Shown: positions 8,660-19,251, counted from the stretch's first letter. The stretch is DNA of 32,501 bases from an uncultured Thalassovita sp. (GCA_937129345.1 CAKZMZ010000379.1:1-32501), one strand, 5' to 3'. The notes: a model not told the origin generated them from the sequence alone. Numbers and translations are program-made.

Positions 8660-11600
8660 AACCTACTGCCAACAGCCAACGACAATTTTTTTGGCTTCAC
8701 TCTTCCATTTAAATTAAAAGTTTCGATAAGTATCGTATAATAACCAATCCCTACTTTTTCGCCATTGTCTTTGGTGCCATCCCAAGTAAAGAAGCCTTGG
8801 TTGGCCAAGCTTTGGTTTTGGATCAACTTTCTAACTATCCTTCCTTTTACATCATAGATAGTTACAGAAGCCATTGTGCCATTCTGTAAACAACCGTACT
8901 GAATTTGGGCAAAGTCGTCTTGCCCATCTAAGTCTGGGGTAATAATCGCTGGGGTAACCTTAAAACAATCATCGTCACTAAAGGTAGTTTCGCTATTTTG
9001 CGAATTGGTTTTTGCTGGAGTAGCAAAGCCCTCACTTTGAGCTGCCGAATGCCAATTGTCTCTTTCTTTTTCTGAAATTTTGTAGTCTATTCTTTCTAAA
9101 GAAACGCCTTCCTTATCTTCTAATAATGGGTTGTGCATATTCTCATCGTAATGGAAATCTTGTACAAACTCATCCAAAAAATTCAGGATTTTTACCTTGC
9201 CCTCATCATCATTGAAAGAGGGTAAGTTAACTTCTTGCAGCAGTGAATCAGGCACTGTAGGATAAAAGCTTTTAAATGCTTGGCGATCAGGCATAAGTAC
9301 CAGAAAGCGGTGTGGAGGAATGATAAAGACCTCATCCGAAATAGATTGCTCATCGCCTTTGCCATTGGCTACTTTCCAATTTTGCAGGTTAATGTATTTA
9401 TCTGAAGCATTGTAAATTTCTACAAAATCGACTCCCGAAGGTGGAGGATTAAAGAGGACTTCACTCAGCAAAATATCGTTTTCTGAAGCTGTTTCTGGTA
9501 ACACCAAAGATTGATTTGAAAATTCGGCAGCTGTATTTCCTGCACAGTCTTGTATGTTTTTAACGCTTATAGAATAAACTTTACCATTTTCTAGCGCACT
9601 GCTGAAATACAAATGTACCCTATCAAAAAAATAACCCGATTCAATTTCGATATAGGCCAATTCTACTGACGGACTTATTTGATAAGTAGCATTTTGTAAG
9701 GAGAGGCTATCCACATTTTCATTAAAAACCAAGACTAAGTGCGTAGAATCTATGGCATATACTTTTGTTAAGTATGGGGGGAAATTATCGGTCAGGGTGT
9801 CTTTAACTGAATTTTCTACGCCTGGGGTACCACCTTGTAGGCTAGCAGAAGCTATCCAGTTTTCTTCCCCACCACAGGGAAAGTAAACGTCTAACATCTC
9901 TAAGGAAAAACCTCCCGTTGCTTTTTCTTCTTGCCGATACCAATCATCAGAATAATGAACAAAATACACCAAACTGCCTTGTTGGTTTTTGATGACCAAA
10001 GGCTCACCTGTATTGTTTAAAGAAGGGAAACCTGAAACGGGCAAAGCACTTTCTCCAAAATGATGGGCATTGGAAGATGTACACAGCACACGATAACTTT
10101 TAGGCAAAATATAGCCTGAAAGCTGAGTAGTACTTGTGGCGTCGCTTAATGTACAAGCATTTAAATCTAGCAGTTGGTCAGTTGCATTGTAAATTTCGAG
10201 ATACTCTACTTCTGGTAAACCTGCGCTTGGTTCGGGGTCTGCCATAATTTCTGTGATGCGTATTTCGTGCAACTCCGGAAATTTGCCTTGTGCAATTGTT
10301 AAGGTATCTGTTAGCATGAGGTTGCCAAAGCAATCGCGTAAGTCTTTTACTATCAGCTCGTGCAAGCGACCTTTTGCGAGCACCTCATTAAAAGCTAGAT
10401 TCAAGGTATCTTTCCCAATCCATTCAATAGCCCTTGGGTTAATGGAATCATTTAATACAAATTGATTGCCTGAATCAACACTAAGGGTATCCATTTTTTC
10501 GGAAAAACTGAGTTGTATGACTTGGCCTCCTATGAGTTGATGACTTTGTATAAGAGGAAGGAAAGTATCTGGAATTTGTCCTGTTACAGAATTGAGCGCT
10601 CCTGGTGTGCCGCCCAAATTACTTGTAGAACTTCGCCAATTGTCTTTTTCTGTGCATGCATATTGTGCTTGAATCCTTTCAAGAGACCAACCGCCGTCTT
10701 TTTTTGAGGCTTCATGCCAATCATCAGTATAATTTACCGCATCCAATAATTCGCCTGCACTGTTCCATAATTTAATGGTTTCGCCACTGTTTGTAATGGA
10801 TGGGAAAGCTGCTAAGCCAATGGTTTCGCCAAACTCACTGAAACTTTCTCCAAAAGCATCATCACAAAGAATGAGAAATCCTCTTGCAGGAATCTCGCCG
10901 TTTCCTAATAGAACTTTCCTTGATTCATCCTCCAAATAAAGATGCAAAAGACTTAGAGGTTTGTCCATTGTATTGTGCAACTCAATATACTCAGCTTTGG
11001 GGAGAAGTTGTTGTGGCGTTGGATCTGCCATAATTTCACTAATGATGACCGCGCCTTTTTTAGGAACCTGTGGAAAGGAAAGTTCTTGACTGCTCAATGT
11101 CAAAATGTTTCCAGACAAATCTTTAAGCCGGCTTACACTCAACAAATAAGATTGACCAGGCCCAAAAGCTACATCAAATTGCAAAACAATCTTACTTCCA
11201 CTTATTAAATTTATTGAAGAAGGCATGATGCTTTGCCCGCCAAAGTTGAGTTGGTAGTGGTTATATGCCTCTGCGGTTTGTTCCAATAAAGACTCATCAA
11301 AATATAAAGTAATTTCATTGAAATCAGAAAAATACGCTTTTTCTAAAACAGGTGGGGTTTTGTCTAGCTTTAAAGAAAAATTTTGGGCGGGAGAAATGGT
11401 ACCATTGAACTGTAGTTGAGGCTGTACTTCTAAATTATAAACGCTATCTGCCAATAACTTTTCTTGAAAAAGTAAAGTGATTTGACCGCCAATTTCATCG
11501 GTGAAAACTGATAGTGGGGTTTTGTTGCCATTCAACAAAAAATGTGTATTGCTCAAACTGTCTCTTAACAAAGGTTGCTGGTAACGCAGCACTATTTGGT

Positions 11601-14037
11601 AAGCGTCTTTAATGTAGGCGGCTGAGATATTCTCTACATATTTAAAACTTTCTTGCAGATTTAAAGAAAAATGGCCATTTCTGCCGCGTAGGCTGTCAAT
11701 TTTCAAATGGTAGGTCCTGTCTAATTGCCATTCATGCTTAAAATAAAGCGCTGCTTTGTGCCCTGTTACACAAATGCTATCGGGCAAATAGGTATGATCT
11801 ATTTGAAATGCGCTTGGCCCTAACTGCCAGCTGGTATCCACTTCCATCGAAAACTCTAACAAAATACTATTTTTAGATAATGCTTGAAGGTTGGCGATTT
11901 GCGGCCTAAGGTTATCTAAATAAAAAGTATCAATACTTAACATCACATTACCTTGAAAATCGGCTATGTTTTCTAAAGTAAAAAGCAAGGAGTCTGACGA
12001 TACTAAAGTGTCAAAAAACAGCCAATATTTTCGGGTACTTTCGTAAAAAGGTAGTATCTGAGTCGGATGCACTCCACTTGCCGAGAAATGCACCGTGTCT
12101 TGTTGGATTTTTAAATTAGGCGGTTCATTAAAAGCGATGAGTAATCGGTTATTGGGAAATGCCTTTACTGACTCAGCAAAAGGTGCACGCACATCGTAGT
12201 AAAATTTTCTTGTTCGCGTATTCATGGTATTCCCCGCCAAATCAGCCACGTCGGTAACACGCAAGCTATATTCTTGCTCAGATGCTAAGCTTTTGTCAAA
12301 ATAGAGGTAAACAATGCTTGAATTAGCAGTATCAACCTCTATAGTCTTAGGATAAGAATCGCCTAGGTCATTCCTTAGTCTATAGTTATTTACAATTTGT
12401 GCCGTTAGAGTATCTACTGCTTCTGTAAACATGACTTTTACTACAGAATCTGAAATAGGATATACCGCATTTCTACTCGGTATAGAGGGTTTTTCCGTAT
12501 CGTAAACAAAGGCGTCAGACCAAGCGCTAAGCATTGTATTTTGATAGAGATCCTGTAGATTACTTATCTCTAAAGTCAATGTTTCATTTTCTACAAAGTT
12601 CTCGGCAAAAAACAGCTTTACAGACTGAGCGCTCTCGTGAATAATATTTACAGGATGGATATCTGCTGTGATTTTATAATTATCAGGATTTGAAATACTG
12701 GCAGCATTCATCACTTCATCAAAAGCAACTGAAAGCGTATTGCTATTTGCAAAAGAGAAATTTGCCACAGAAGGCGGCCAACGGTCTTTAAAAACGAATG
12801 ACTGATTGAGCGTATCAGAAAAAAGGTTGCCTTCCAAGTCGCTTATATTTGTGGCAGAAAGCTCATATATTTGATTTATTTCAAAAGTAGTATCAAAATG
12901 CAACAAATAACTATGCGCACTATCTCTGGTAATGTGCAAAGGATTTTTGCCACTGCCTTTTAGCCATAGTTTGTTCGATATCAGGCTGCTTTCTTGCAAT
13001 GCTTCATCAAACTGGATAATGATCACGCTGTCTTGAATGCCCTTTACATTTAAAATTTGCGGTGGCGCTAAATCAGGGGCTGAGTAAATAAAAGTGGTTT
13101 GAATAGGCTGATCAATAGGCAAGGCATTTCCTGATGTATCTGCAACTTCCAAAATTTTTAAGTTTTGCTCCAAATCGGTGGTAAAACCTACATCAAATTG
13201 AAGTATTACTTTTTTTTCCTGTACCTGCACTGAAGATGGCAGGATAACATCGTTTAGTAAATAGTTATCTTTCTCTAATGCCAATAAGCTATCTACCTTT
13301 GCAGAAAAAGTGAGTTGGATACTTTGCTCATTCAATACCACTAGCGAGTCGAGGTATGGGTATTTTATTAATGAAAAATCATCAAAGAAAAACTTGTCTT
13401 CTCTAGCACCTGAGGAGAAAAAAATCTGGGCACCAAAAAAGCCATTTACTTGACTGGCAGTGTAAGTAATCTTTCCTTGACTTTTTTCATTGACCCAAAC
13501 CTCCCAATTGTTGGCCTGATCTTTTTTAACCATTACATGAGCAAATTCAAAAGTAGCTGCTTTGCTAATTTTTTCACTTTCTAATAAGATTTCGTCTCCA
13601 TTTTTTAGATGGTAAAGTTGAAAGGTGAGAGAGTCCTCATTGGCCACGGGCTTGGCTTCTAAAAAAAGCCCATTGGCTGTTAGATTTAAGTCACTTTCTT
13701 CTGAAATTAAATAAATCCTTGTCTTGTTTCTTCTAGATAAAGAAGAAGACAGGCTCCCAAAATCTAATTTCACTTTAAAGGTCCATTTAAAAACATAAGC
13801 CTGCGCCGGGTCAGCAATGGCTGTACTGATCCAGCATTGACGCGTACCGCTGCCCTTGTCAAATTGAGCTTGCAGTTCACTCATCATAATCACAAAATCT
13901 CCTGTAACGCCACTTGAACTACCTCTATGCCAAATAACATCTCCATCGTCTAAGTTTATTCGATTAAAGTTATCTTGGATTTGGGCTAATAAAAATGCTG
14001 ACTGAAAGCAAAAAAATAAGCTAAAAAAATACCGCAT
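8656..14037 (-). CDS. Giant secreted surface protein with Ig-like and three lamin-tail domains and a FlgD-like C-terminus
   Basis: I start at the ATG at 14037, where a clear signal peptide begins ([19 protein letters not shown]); the ORF track's TTG at 14097 adds a cytosolic-looking leader. About 1793 residues remain. After an N-terminal region resembling a concanavalin-type fold (to ~residue 225) come about nine SbsA/Big_5-type Ig-like units, each ending in a D-x-x-G-N-like turn such as DLEGNLF, DLAGNTM or DFQGNVM. Three lamin-tail domains follow near residues 1000-1130, 1260-1390 and 1520-1640 ([30 protein letters not shown]). The C-terminal ~95 residues have [14 protein letters not shown] and [16 protein letters not shown], the FlgD Ig-like module common at the end of Bacteroidota surface proteins. 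I infer type IX secretion or surface anchoring, though no classic type A tail is evident. A 2H phosphoesterase gene lies upstream on the same strand. Confidence 0.88.
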   Translation of the reverse strand: MRYFFSLFFCFQSAFLLAQIQDNFNRINLDDGDVIWHRGSSSGVTGDFVIMMSELQAQFDKGSGTRQCWISTAIADPAQAYVFKWTFKVKLDFGSLSSSLSRRNKTRIYLISEESDLNLTANGLFLEAKPVANEDSLTFQLYHLKNGDEILLESEKISKAATFEFAHVMVKKDQANNWEVWVNEKSQGKITYTASQVNGFFGAQIFFSSGAREDKFFFDDFSLIKYPYLDSLVVLNEQSIQLTFSAKVDSLLALEKDNYLLNDVILPSSVQVQEKKVILQFDVGFTTDLEQNLKILEVADTSGNALPIDQPIQTTFIYSAPDLAPPQILNVKGIQDSVIIIQFDEALQESSLISNKLWLKGSGKNPLHITRDSAHSYLLHFDTTFEINQIYELSATNISDLEGNLFSDTLNQSFVFKDRWPPSVANFSFANSNTLSVAFDEVMNAASISNPDNYKITADIHPVNIIHESAQSVKLFFAENFVENETLTLEISNLQDLYQNTMLSAWSDAFVYDTEKPSIPSRNAVYPISDSVVKVMFTEAVDTLTAQIVNNYRLRNDLGDSYPKTIEVDTANSSIVYLYFDKSLASEQEYSLRVTDVADLAGNTMNTRTRKFYYDVRAPFAESVKAFPNNRLLIAFNEPPNLKIQQDTVHFSASGVHPTQILPFYESTRKYWLFFDTLVSSDSLLFTLENIADFQGNVMLSIDTFYLDNLRPQIANLQALSKNSILLEFSMEVDTSWQLGPSAFQIDHTYLPDSICVTGHKAALYFKHEWQLDRTYHLKIDSLRGRNGHFSLNLQESFKYVENISAAYIKDAYQIVLRYQQPLLRDSLSNTHFLLNGNKTPLSVFTDEIGGQITLLFQEKLLADSVYNLEVQPQLQFNGTISPAQNFSLKLDKTPPVLEKAYFSDFNEITLYFDESLLEQTAEAYNHYQLNFGGQSIMPSSINLISGSKIVLQFDVAFGPGQSYLLSVSRLKDLSGNILTLSSQELSFPQVPKKGAVIISEIMADPTPQQLLPKAEYIELHNTMDKPLSLLHLYLEDESRKVLLGNGEIPARGFLILCDDAFGESFSEFGETIGLAAFPSITNSGETIKLWNSAGELLDAVNYTDDWHEASKKDGGWSLERIQAQYACTEKDNWRSSTSNLGGTPGALNSVTGQIPDTFLPLIQSHQLIGGQVIQLSFSEKMDTLSVDSGNQFVLNDSINPRAIEWIGKDTLNLAFNEVLAKGRLHELIVKDLRDCFGNLMLTDTLTIAQGKFPELHEIRITEIMADPEPSAGLPEVEYLEIYNATDQLLDLNACTLSDATSTTQLSGYILPKSYRVLCTSSNAHHFGESALPVSGFPSLNNTGEPLVIKNQQGSLVYFVHYSDDWYRQEEKATGGFSLEMLDVYFPCGGEENWIASASLQGGTPGVENSVKDTLTDNFPPYLTKVYAIDSTHLVLVFNENVDSLSLQNATYQISPSVELAYIEIESGYFFDRVHLYFSSALENGKVYSISVKNIQDCAGNTAAEFSNQSLVLPETASENDILLSEVLFNPPPSGVDFVEIYNASDKYINLQNWKVANGKGDEQSISDEVFIIPPHRFLVLMPDRQAFKSFYPTVPDSLLQEVNLPSFNDDEGKVKILNFLDEFVQDFHYDENMHNPLLEDKEGVSLERIDYKISEKERDNWHSAAQSEGFATPAKTNSQNSETTFSDDDCFKVTPAIITPDLDGQDDFAQIQYGCLQNGTMASVTIYDVKGRIVRKLIQNQSLANQGFFTWDGTKDNGEKVGIGYYTILIETFNLNGRVKPKKLSLAVGSRF

Positions 14038-14123
14038 AATTAAGTAGTTAGCATTACTCATTAAGGGGTATTTTAGTTGTTTTATTGTTTGGTACAAGAG
14101 AATTTTCCTGGTTTTCTAGAGCA

Positions 14124-14675
14124 TTAGTCAAGTATAAAATCAAATTCTTTGTGAACCTCCCAAAACTTGCCATTGTGTTTCAATAATGAAATCCTGTCTG
14201 CCAAGAAACTGGCCTCATATGGCTTATCTTTAAAGTAATCCCAAGCCTGTGGGAAAACATCCTTTTTCAAATCCCTTGTCGCAATGGTCATGTGTGGATG
14301 CATATCTTGGGAAATATTTTCTGTAGGAATTAAATCCTTGTTTTTAATGAATTGCTTAAAAGCAGCATGTAATCGTAAAAATTTTTCATGTTCTGCTACC
14401 TTCACAAAAACTACCCTTGGTGCGAAGCAATCGAAGCCTAAGAGCTTTACCTCAAAACACTTTTGATCTTTTGCGAAATATTCTAAAGCAGCTTTAAGTT
14501 CATGCTCTTGATTTTTAGTCAGTTTAAATGGCATTTGAAGTGTAATATGCGCTGGAGACTTTAAAGCATGCTTTGCATTGAAATGCTCTCGCATTTCATG
14601 TTTTAAGGCTTTTACTTCGCTTAAAATAGGTTCTGGGGCCACTATGGCAATGTAATACAAATTTTTATCGGGCAT
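14124..14675 (-). CDS. 2H phosphoesterase / 2'-5' RNA ligase family protein
   Basis: This 183-residue protein has the two H-x-T motifs that define the 2H phosphoesterase superfamily: HIT at residues 43-45 (AHITLQMPF) and HMT at 128-130 (HPHMTIATRD). The spacing and length fit the LigT/ThpR-like 2'-5' RNA ligase or cyclic phosphodiesterase branch. It therefore probably hydrolyses 2',3'-cyclic phosphates or joins/cleaves 2'-5' RNA linkages in the cytoplasm; members are hard to tell apart by sequence. No signal peptide is present. It lies 86 bases upstream of the giant surface gene on the same strand and is divergent from the thiamine-pyrophosphokinase-like gene. The link to the surface gene is probably only positional. 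Confidence 0.88.
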   Translation of the reverse strand: MPDKNLYYIAIVAPEPILSEVKALKHEMREHFNAKHALKSPAHITLQMPFKLTKNQEHELKAALEYFAKDQKCFEVKLLGFDCFAPRVVFVKVAEHEKFLRLHAAFKQFIKNKDLIPTENISQDMHPHMTIATRDLKKDVFPQAWDYFKDKPYEASFLADRISLLKHNGKFWEVHKEFDFILD

Positions 14676-14820
14676 ATTTGTAAGTTTATGGTTTTGTGAG
14701 ATATGCTAAATTGCTAGAAGTGTTTTTATTGAGTTGCGATTTTAAGTTTGGGGCATTTCTCTACACTCTTATTTTATTTTCAAGTATGACTAATCTAATA
14801 AAAGATAAAAATAATAAAGT

Positions 14821-15408
14821 ATGTCTTCGCACCATGTAGTAAGAGATCAGCAAGAACCTGCGGTAATTGTGGCTAGCCCAGCCGGTAAATTTTTTCCGAA
14901 ACTGGCAGAAATGTTTGAGTGGAGCCCTGTTGTGGTGGTTTTGACCGAGGCTCTGCACGATTTTTTACAATGGGACACCAAGCTGGATGTAGTAGTTGGC
15001 GATATGGCTACGATGCAAGCGCACCAAGAATTACTCAATTTTCAAATGCCCTATAAGCAAATTGAAAGTTTAGACCAAAAGCTAGAAAAAGCTATGGATT
15101 TTTTGCTTTCCAATAACCATAAAACCGTTCATATTTTCAGCTTAAAACCTGATACACTGCTAGCCGAAAAATTAGCTGGTAGCGAAATTGAGGTTGTTTT
15201 TTTTACTTCGGAAATGAAGATTATACACTCTAAAGCAAGTTTTTTTAGTAAATGGGTATCTCAGGGCACTCAATTCAAACTTGTTGAAGGTGAACTTAAC
15301 TCTACTGAAAACCTGCGGGAAAACGGAAATGTTTATGAAGCAATGGAGAACGGATTTGCCAACTTTTATGGCAAAGGCGATTTTTGGATTGGGGAAATAC
15401 TGAAGTGA
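14821..15408 (+). CDS. Thiamine-pyrophosphokinase-like protein with degenerate active site
   Basis: The 195-residue protein begins MSSHHVVRDQQEPAVIVAS, which I recall as the start of the Bacteroidota thiamine pyrophosphokinase-like family. The frame of that fold can be followed: EWSPVVVVLTEALHDFL, then LDVVVGDMAT, then LEKAMDFLLSNNHKTVHIFSL, then SKWVSQGTQFKLV. In active TPK the second motif is GDFDS and a D-x-T-D-x-E-K-A motif follows. Here these read GDMAT (60-64) and LDQKLEKA (84-91), and the RxDHT motif is reduced to KPDTLL. The aspartates that bind Mg/ATP are thus largely missing. I infer a non-catalytic or re-purposed paralogue, perhaps a nucleotide or thiamin binder. The family call rests on memory of the fold pattern. 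It is monocistronic with no thiamin genes nearby. Confidence 0.62.
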   Translation: MSSHHVVRDQQEPAVIVASPAGKFFPKLAEMFEWSPVVVVLTEALHDFLQWDTKLDVVVGDMATMQAHQELLNFQMPYKQIESLDQKLEKAMDFLLSNNHKTVHIFSLKPDTLLAEKLAGSEIEVVFFTSEMKIIHSKASFFSKWVSQGTQFKLVEGELNSTENLRENGNVYEAMENGFANFYGKGDFWIGEILK

Positions 15409-15527
15409 AGGATATTTGTGAGGGTTAAACTAGTTGTTGGTATTCATAGCAAGTTATAGAAAATATCCATTTTTTGTTGAGTTGTTAATTTAGTACGCTG
15501 TACTGCTGAGTTAAAATTATTGAAAAC

Positions 15528-15550
15528 AAAAAAGCCGGCAAAATGCCGGC
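15528..15550 (-). terminator. Rho-independent terminator of the DUF3592 gene
   Basis: On the minus strand the sequence reads GCCGGCA-TTT-TGCCGGC followed directly by TTTTTTG. This is a perfect 7-bp GC-rich stem with a 3-base loop and a U tract. It lies 28 bases past the stop of the minus-strand DUF3592 gene. On the plus strand no T tract follows, so it should work only leftward. Confidence 0.85.
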
Positions 15551-15577
15551 CAACAAAGCTCCATTTAGACAATCTAG

Positions 15578-16018
15578 TTATCTCAGCTGAAACCTGAATC
15601 GTTTGCTAAACAAGGTAAACAAGGCTACCAAAAAGCAAATAGCGCAAAAAACTGCACTTCCGAAAACAGATTTACTAAACTGAAAATGGTAGTTATTCAG
15701 ATCGGATTCAATGGCTGCTTCTTCAAGATTTTGCGGGTTGTATTTTACGGTTACTTCGTCACCTACATGGTAAGTTCCCGATGTTTCACCAAGTACTGTG
15801 GCTTTCTCGTTGGTAACGGTGGTAAACTCGGCGTAGGGGCAGGGGCCGTCTCCTGTGTTTCTTACTTCTTTTACTATAGCAGTGGTCTGTACCCCACTGG
15901 CCTTAAGGGTCTCAACCTTTTTGTGATCCTTATAATTGAGCATAAAAAACACAAAGCCACCATAGAGATAGATAAGGGCTATAATGACCCTAATGCTAAG
16001 GTTAATCGTTTTTTTCAA
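15578..16018 (-). CDS. DUF3592 family small membrane protein
   Basis: A 146-residue protein with an N-terminal membrane segment (about residues 9-29, VIIALIYLYGGFVFFML), an extracytoplasmic beta-rich domain and a second membrane segment near residues 118-138 (VFCAICFLVALFTLF). The middle part, with ASGVQTTAIVKEV, CPYAEFTT, YHVGDEVTVKYNPQN and EAAIES, matches the DUF3592 pattern: a small beta domain in which the VKYNP block precedes a statement of area/value residues. No enzymatic function is known for the family. The gene stands alone, is divergent from the ABC exporter and ends in a strong terminator. Confidence 0.8.
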   Translation of the reverse strand: MKKTINLSIRVIIALIYLYGGFVFFMLNYKDHKKVETLKASGVQTTAIVKEVRNTGDGPCPYAEFTTVTNEKATVLGETSGTYHVGDEVTVKYNPQNLEEAAIESDLNNYHFQFSKSVFGSAVFCAICFLVALFTLFSKRFRFQLR

Positions 16019-16402
16019 AGCTAAAGTAGTTTAGTTTATTAATTAGGCTGTTTTTTGCCTTTTTGGGGAATATTTGCAAGAATCAGTTCGAACAGCAATT
16101 GTTTTGTTGTGTTAATATTTGTAAAAGTTACACTCGTAATAAAATATTTGCTAGCGCTTTTACTGTACATTGCCTGTCTCGCGAGCGGTTTATTGACTTT
16201 TTGGTGCTAAAAAACGGGGCTTTTTACTCAATTTTTTTATAGAGTTTTTCAGATTAATGCCTAAGTATTACATAGAATCGATTTTTTTGGCCATAAAAAA
16301 TCTTATTAAACCCTTGCATTTAATCTTTTGTTAGTGAATAAGTTGATTAAATTGCATTTTATAGCAATGCAATAAGTTTAGTATTTCAAAACAGCTTTTC
16401 CT
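16019..16402. other. Divergent intergenic region with two inverted repeats
   Basis: This 384-base AT-rich gap lies between the DUF3592 gene (leftward) and the ABC exporter (rightward) and must hold both promoters. No ORF is credible. Two inverted repeats stand out. GATTTTTT-TGGCCAT-AAAAAATC is at 16280-16302. ATTGCATT-TTATAGC-AATGCAAT is at 16351-16373, 29 bases before the exporter start. Either could be an operator or leader hairpin for the exporter. No promoter boxes could be assigned with confidence. Confidence 0.5.
16351..16373. promoter_or_regulatory. 8-bp inverted repeat just upstream of the ABC exporter
   Basis: Perfect arms ATTGCATT and AATGCAAT flank a 7-base spacer, ending 29 bases before the TTG start. 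The position suits a repressor operator or an mRNA hairpin near the ribosome site. A related TTGCATTTAAT lies about 37 bases further upstream. Function is inferred only. Confidence 0.35.
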
Positions 16403-18193
16403 TTGAAAGAATTAGCCTATCTAAATAAATACTTTTTAAAATACCGCTACAGATTTATCTTGGGGATTGTGTTTATCACACTCTCTAATGTGTTTGCCAT
16501 ATTTCCTGCACAAATGGTACGACACGCCTTTGATTTGGTTAACGATACTATTAAAGTATATCCCAACTTTAAAGGCACAGAACTACAGAGCGAATTTTAC
16601 GAAGAGTTTTCTTTTATAATCTTGTTTTATGGAGGCTTGATTGTACTTATGGCCTTTATGCGTGGTGCTTTTTTGTTCTTAACAAGGCAGACCACCATAG
16701 TAATGTCTCGGCTAATTGAGTACGACCTCAAAAATGAAATTTACACACACTACCAATCTTTGCCCGTGAGTTTTTATCGCCGAAATAACACCGGAGATTT
16801 AATGGCAAGGATTTCTGAGGATGTAAGCAGGGTAAGGTTGTATTTAGGTCCCGGTGTCATGTACGGTGCTAACTTGATCATCACTTTTGTATTGGTCATT
16901 GGATACATGCTTACAGTTAATGTAAAACTAACTTTATATTCTTTGCTACCTTTGCCAATACTTTCAGCAAGTATCTACTACGTAAACAATCTCATTAACA
17001 AAAGGTCAGAAGCCATTCAGCGCAAACTCTCAGAAATGTCTACATTTGTGCAAGAGGCTTTTTCTGGCATTCGGGTAATCAAGGCATTTTCTAGAGAAGA
17101 AGACTCTGCCGATAGGTTTACAAAAGAGAGCTTGGCTTACAGAGATAAATCTTTAAACCTGATAAAAGTAAATGCACTTTTCTTTCCGTTAATGCTTGCA
17201 CTTATAGGCTTGAGTATAATCTTAACTGTGTATGTAGGTGGTATAGAGGTAATTAACGGCGCCATTACTCCAGGTAATATTGCAGAATTTATCATTTATG
17301 TAAACCTGCTAACATGGCCTGTTACCGCATTGGGCTGGGTAACCAGCATCATACAAAGAGCAGCAGCCTCTCAAGAGCGCATCAATCAATTCCTTAATAT
17401 TAAAAATGACATCATTTCAGATAAAGACATTAAAAGGCCAATAAAAGGCAAAATACAATTTAAAGATGTAGATTTCACCTATTCAGACTCTGGTATTAAA
17501 GCTTTAAAGAAAATCAATTTTGAAATTGAAGAAGGAAAATCTTTAGCAATTTTAGGAACCACAGGATCGGGTAAAAGTACCCTTGCCAACCTACTCTGTA
17601 GAATGTTCGATACAACAAAAGGCGAAATCCTGATTGATGACCTGAACATTAAAGACATCAATATCGAAAATTTGAGAAGCAATGTCGGTTATGTTCCTCA
17701 AGATGTATTCTTATTTTCTGACACCATAGGGGAAAATATCTCATTTGGGTCGGACACTCAAAGCAAAGAAGCCATTGTACAAGCTGCTAAAGATGCAGAT
17801 CTTTATAATAATATAGTCGATTTTCCTGACGGATTTGAGACCATGGTTGGAGAAAGGGGCATTACGCTCTCTGGCGGTCAGAAGCAAAGGGTTTCCATTG
17901 CACGGGCCATTATAAGAAAGCCTAAAATTCTAATATTAGATGATTCTCTTTCTGCCGTTGATACCAAAACAGAAAATGCCATTCTCAATAGTCTTAAAGA
18001 TATTATGAAAGGGCGTACTAGTATCATTATTTCTCATAGGGTTTCTTCTGCCAAACTTGCCGACAAAATTATTTTATTGGATGAGGGAGAGATTAAAGAA
18101 GCAGGCACGCACGAATCGCTCATTGCCCAAAATGGCGAGTATAAAGAATTGTACGAGAAACAGTTGAAGGGTGAAGAAGAGGTGGAGATATGA
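16403..18193 (+). CDS. ABC exporter half-transporter (membrane domain fused to ATPase)
   Basis: The 596-residue protein is a type IV ABC exporter: six membrane helices in residues ~15-320 followed by an ATPase domain. It has a Walker A GTTGSGKST (385-393, Lys391), a Q-loop VPQDVFLFSDT, a signature LSGGQKQR, a Walker B ILILDD (509-514) and an H-loop ISHR. The catalytic Glu after Walker B is Asp514 (DDSLSAVD), as in the degenerate half of heterodimeric exporters such as BmrC/LmrC-like proteins. The start is TTG at 16403: the frame is closed by a TAG 24 bases upstream and no ATG is available, while KELAYLNKYFLKYRYR matches the family N-terminus. The substrate may be a lipid or a drug. No partner half is adjacent, so a partner elsewhere or a homodimer is possible. 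Confidence 0.93.
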   Translation: MKELAYLNKYFLKYRYRFILGIVFITLSNVFAIFPAQMVRHAFDLVNDTIKVYPNFKGTELQSEFYEEFSFIILFYGGLIVLMAFMRGAFLFLTRQTTIVMSRLIEYDLKNEIYTHYQSLPVSFYRRNNTGDLMARISEDVSRVRLYLGPGVMYGANLIITFVLVIGYMLTVNVKLTLYSLLPLPILSASIYYVNNLINKRSEAIQRKLSEMSTFVQEAFSGIRVIKAFSREEDSADRFTKESLAYRDKSLNLIKVNALFFPLMLALIGLSIILTVYVGGIEVINGAITPGNIAEFIIYVNLLTWPVTALGWVTSIIQRAAASQERINQFLNIKNDIISDKDIKRPIKGKIQFKDVDFTYSDSGIKALKKINFEIEEGKSLAILGTTGSGKSTLANLLCRMFDTTKGEILIDDLNIKDINIENLRSNVGYVPQDVFLFSDTIGENISFGSDTQSKEAIVQAAKDADLYNNIVDFPDGFETMVGERGITLSGGQKQRVSIARAIIRKPKILILDDSLSAVDTKTENAILNSLKDIMKGRTSIIISHRVSSAKLADKIILLDEGEIKEAGTHESLIAQNGEYKELYEKQLKGEEEVEI

Positions 18194-18249
18194 TTTTTTA
18201 TGTTGATTTTTAGTCAGGTTTTAATTCTTGTTCATTTTTAAGGTCAATA

Positions 18250-19251
18250 TCACTCCCAAAAAAACTTAATCTCTTCTTTGTTTATTTTTAAATCAATCCT
18301 TTCCCCTGCTTTATATGTCTGATCACTCGGACAATTTACAATCCATTCGCTATTTGCTGCTTTTACAGTGAGCAAAGAATAACTACCAAAAAACATGGTA
18401 TTTTGTATTGTCCCACTCAAATCGCCTTGCTGCGTACCAACAGAAATGTGCTCGGGACGTATACCAAAGTAATTACCCATCTCGGTGCAAGACCTATTAA
18501 AAAAAGATTCGTAAAGCTCAACAGGAAAAATATTAATTTCTCCAAAAAAGCGCGCTACATAGCTATTTATTGGGATATTATATAATTTTCTAGGCGTTCC
18601 CTTTTGTATGACGTAACCGTTTTTCATCACCATTAAGCTATCTGCAACGGCCAGGGCATCGTTGGCTTCGTGTGTCACAAAAATGATAGAAGTGCCGGTT
18701 TCAGAAGAAATTTTTCTAATCAGTCTCAAAAATCGATTGCGCCTTGGCTTGTCTAAATTGCTAAAGGGTTCATCTAGCAATAAGACTTGGGGCTCGCTTA
18801 CCAAGGCACGCGCCAAAGCTACCCGTTGTTGCTGCCCTCCCGATATTTCCTTCGGAAAACGCTGCTGTAAGTGCTCTAGCTCACACAATTTCAATACTTT
18901 ATTTATTTGCACTTCTCTATACTGCACATTGCTGTATAATACGGGATGCCTAATATTTTCATAAACTGTAAAATTTGGTAGGAGCTCAAAATCTTGAAAT
19001 ACCATCTGTATCTCTTTGTAACCCGGTATGAGCTTATTTTTAGGGCTGATCAGTTTTTCTTCATTTAGGAGCAATGTGCCCTCATCAGGATCAATCAAGC
19101 CTGCCAATATTTTTAGAGAGGTTGTTTTTCCCGCGCCACTTTCTCCAATCAATCCTAGTACTTGGCCATTTTGTAGTCTAAAACTTAAATTATTTACAGC
19201 CGCTTTTTTTTGCTTTTCGTATTTCTTTTTCAGTCTTTTTATCTCTAGCAT
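18250..19251 (-). CDS. FbpC/PotA-like ABC transporter ATP-binding protein with TOBE-type C-terminus
   Basis: This 333-residue ATPase has Walker A GESGAGKT (36-43), Q-loop VFQDF, signature ISGGQQQR (136-143), Walker B LLLDEP (157-162) and switch His194. The next ~130 residues, with ARFFGEINIFPVELY and FGIRPEHI, form a TOBE-like regulatory region as in import ATPases for iron, polyamines or molybdate. All ATPase residues are intact. No permease or binding-protein gene is next to it, so the substrate cannot be read from context. It lies 63 bases downstream of the PAS protein on the same strand and may share its transcript. It faces the ABC exporter gene tail to tail. Confidence 0.9.
   Translation of the reverse strand: MLEIKRLKKKYEKQKKAAVNNLSFRLQNGQVLGLIGESGAGKTTSLKILAGLIDPDEGTLLLNEEKLISPKNKLIPGYKEIQMVFQDFELLPNFTVYENIRHPVLYSNVQYREVQINKVLKLCELEHLQQRFPKEISGGQQQRVALARALVSEPQVLLLDEPFSNLDKPRRNRFLRLIRKISSETGTSIIFVTHEANDALAVADSLMVMKNGYVIQKGTPRKLYNIPINSYVARFFGEINIFPVELYESFFNRSCTEMGNYFGIRPEHISVGTQQGDLSGTIQNTMFFGSYSLLTVKAANSEWIVNCPSDQTYKAGERIDLKINKEEIKFFWE

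Noticed and set aside
14038-14097. 20-residue upstream extension of the giant surface gene from a TTG
   Set aside because: The signal peptide begins at the ATG at 14037; a polar leader before it would impair export.
15686-16024. 112-residue plus-strand ORF
   Set aside because: Antisense shadow of the DUF3592 gene, which has clear membrane segments, family motifs and a matching terminator.
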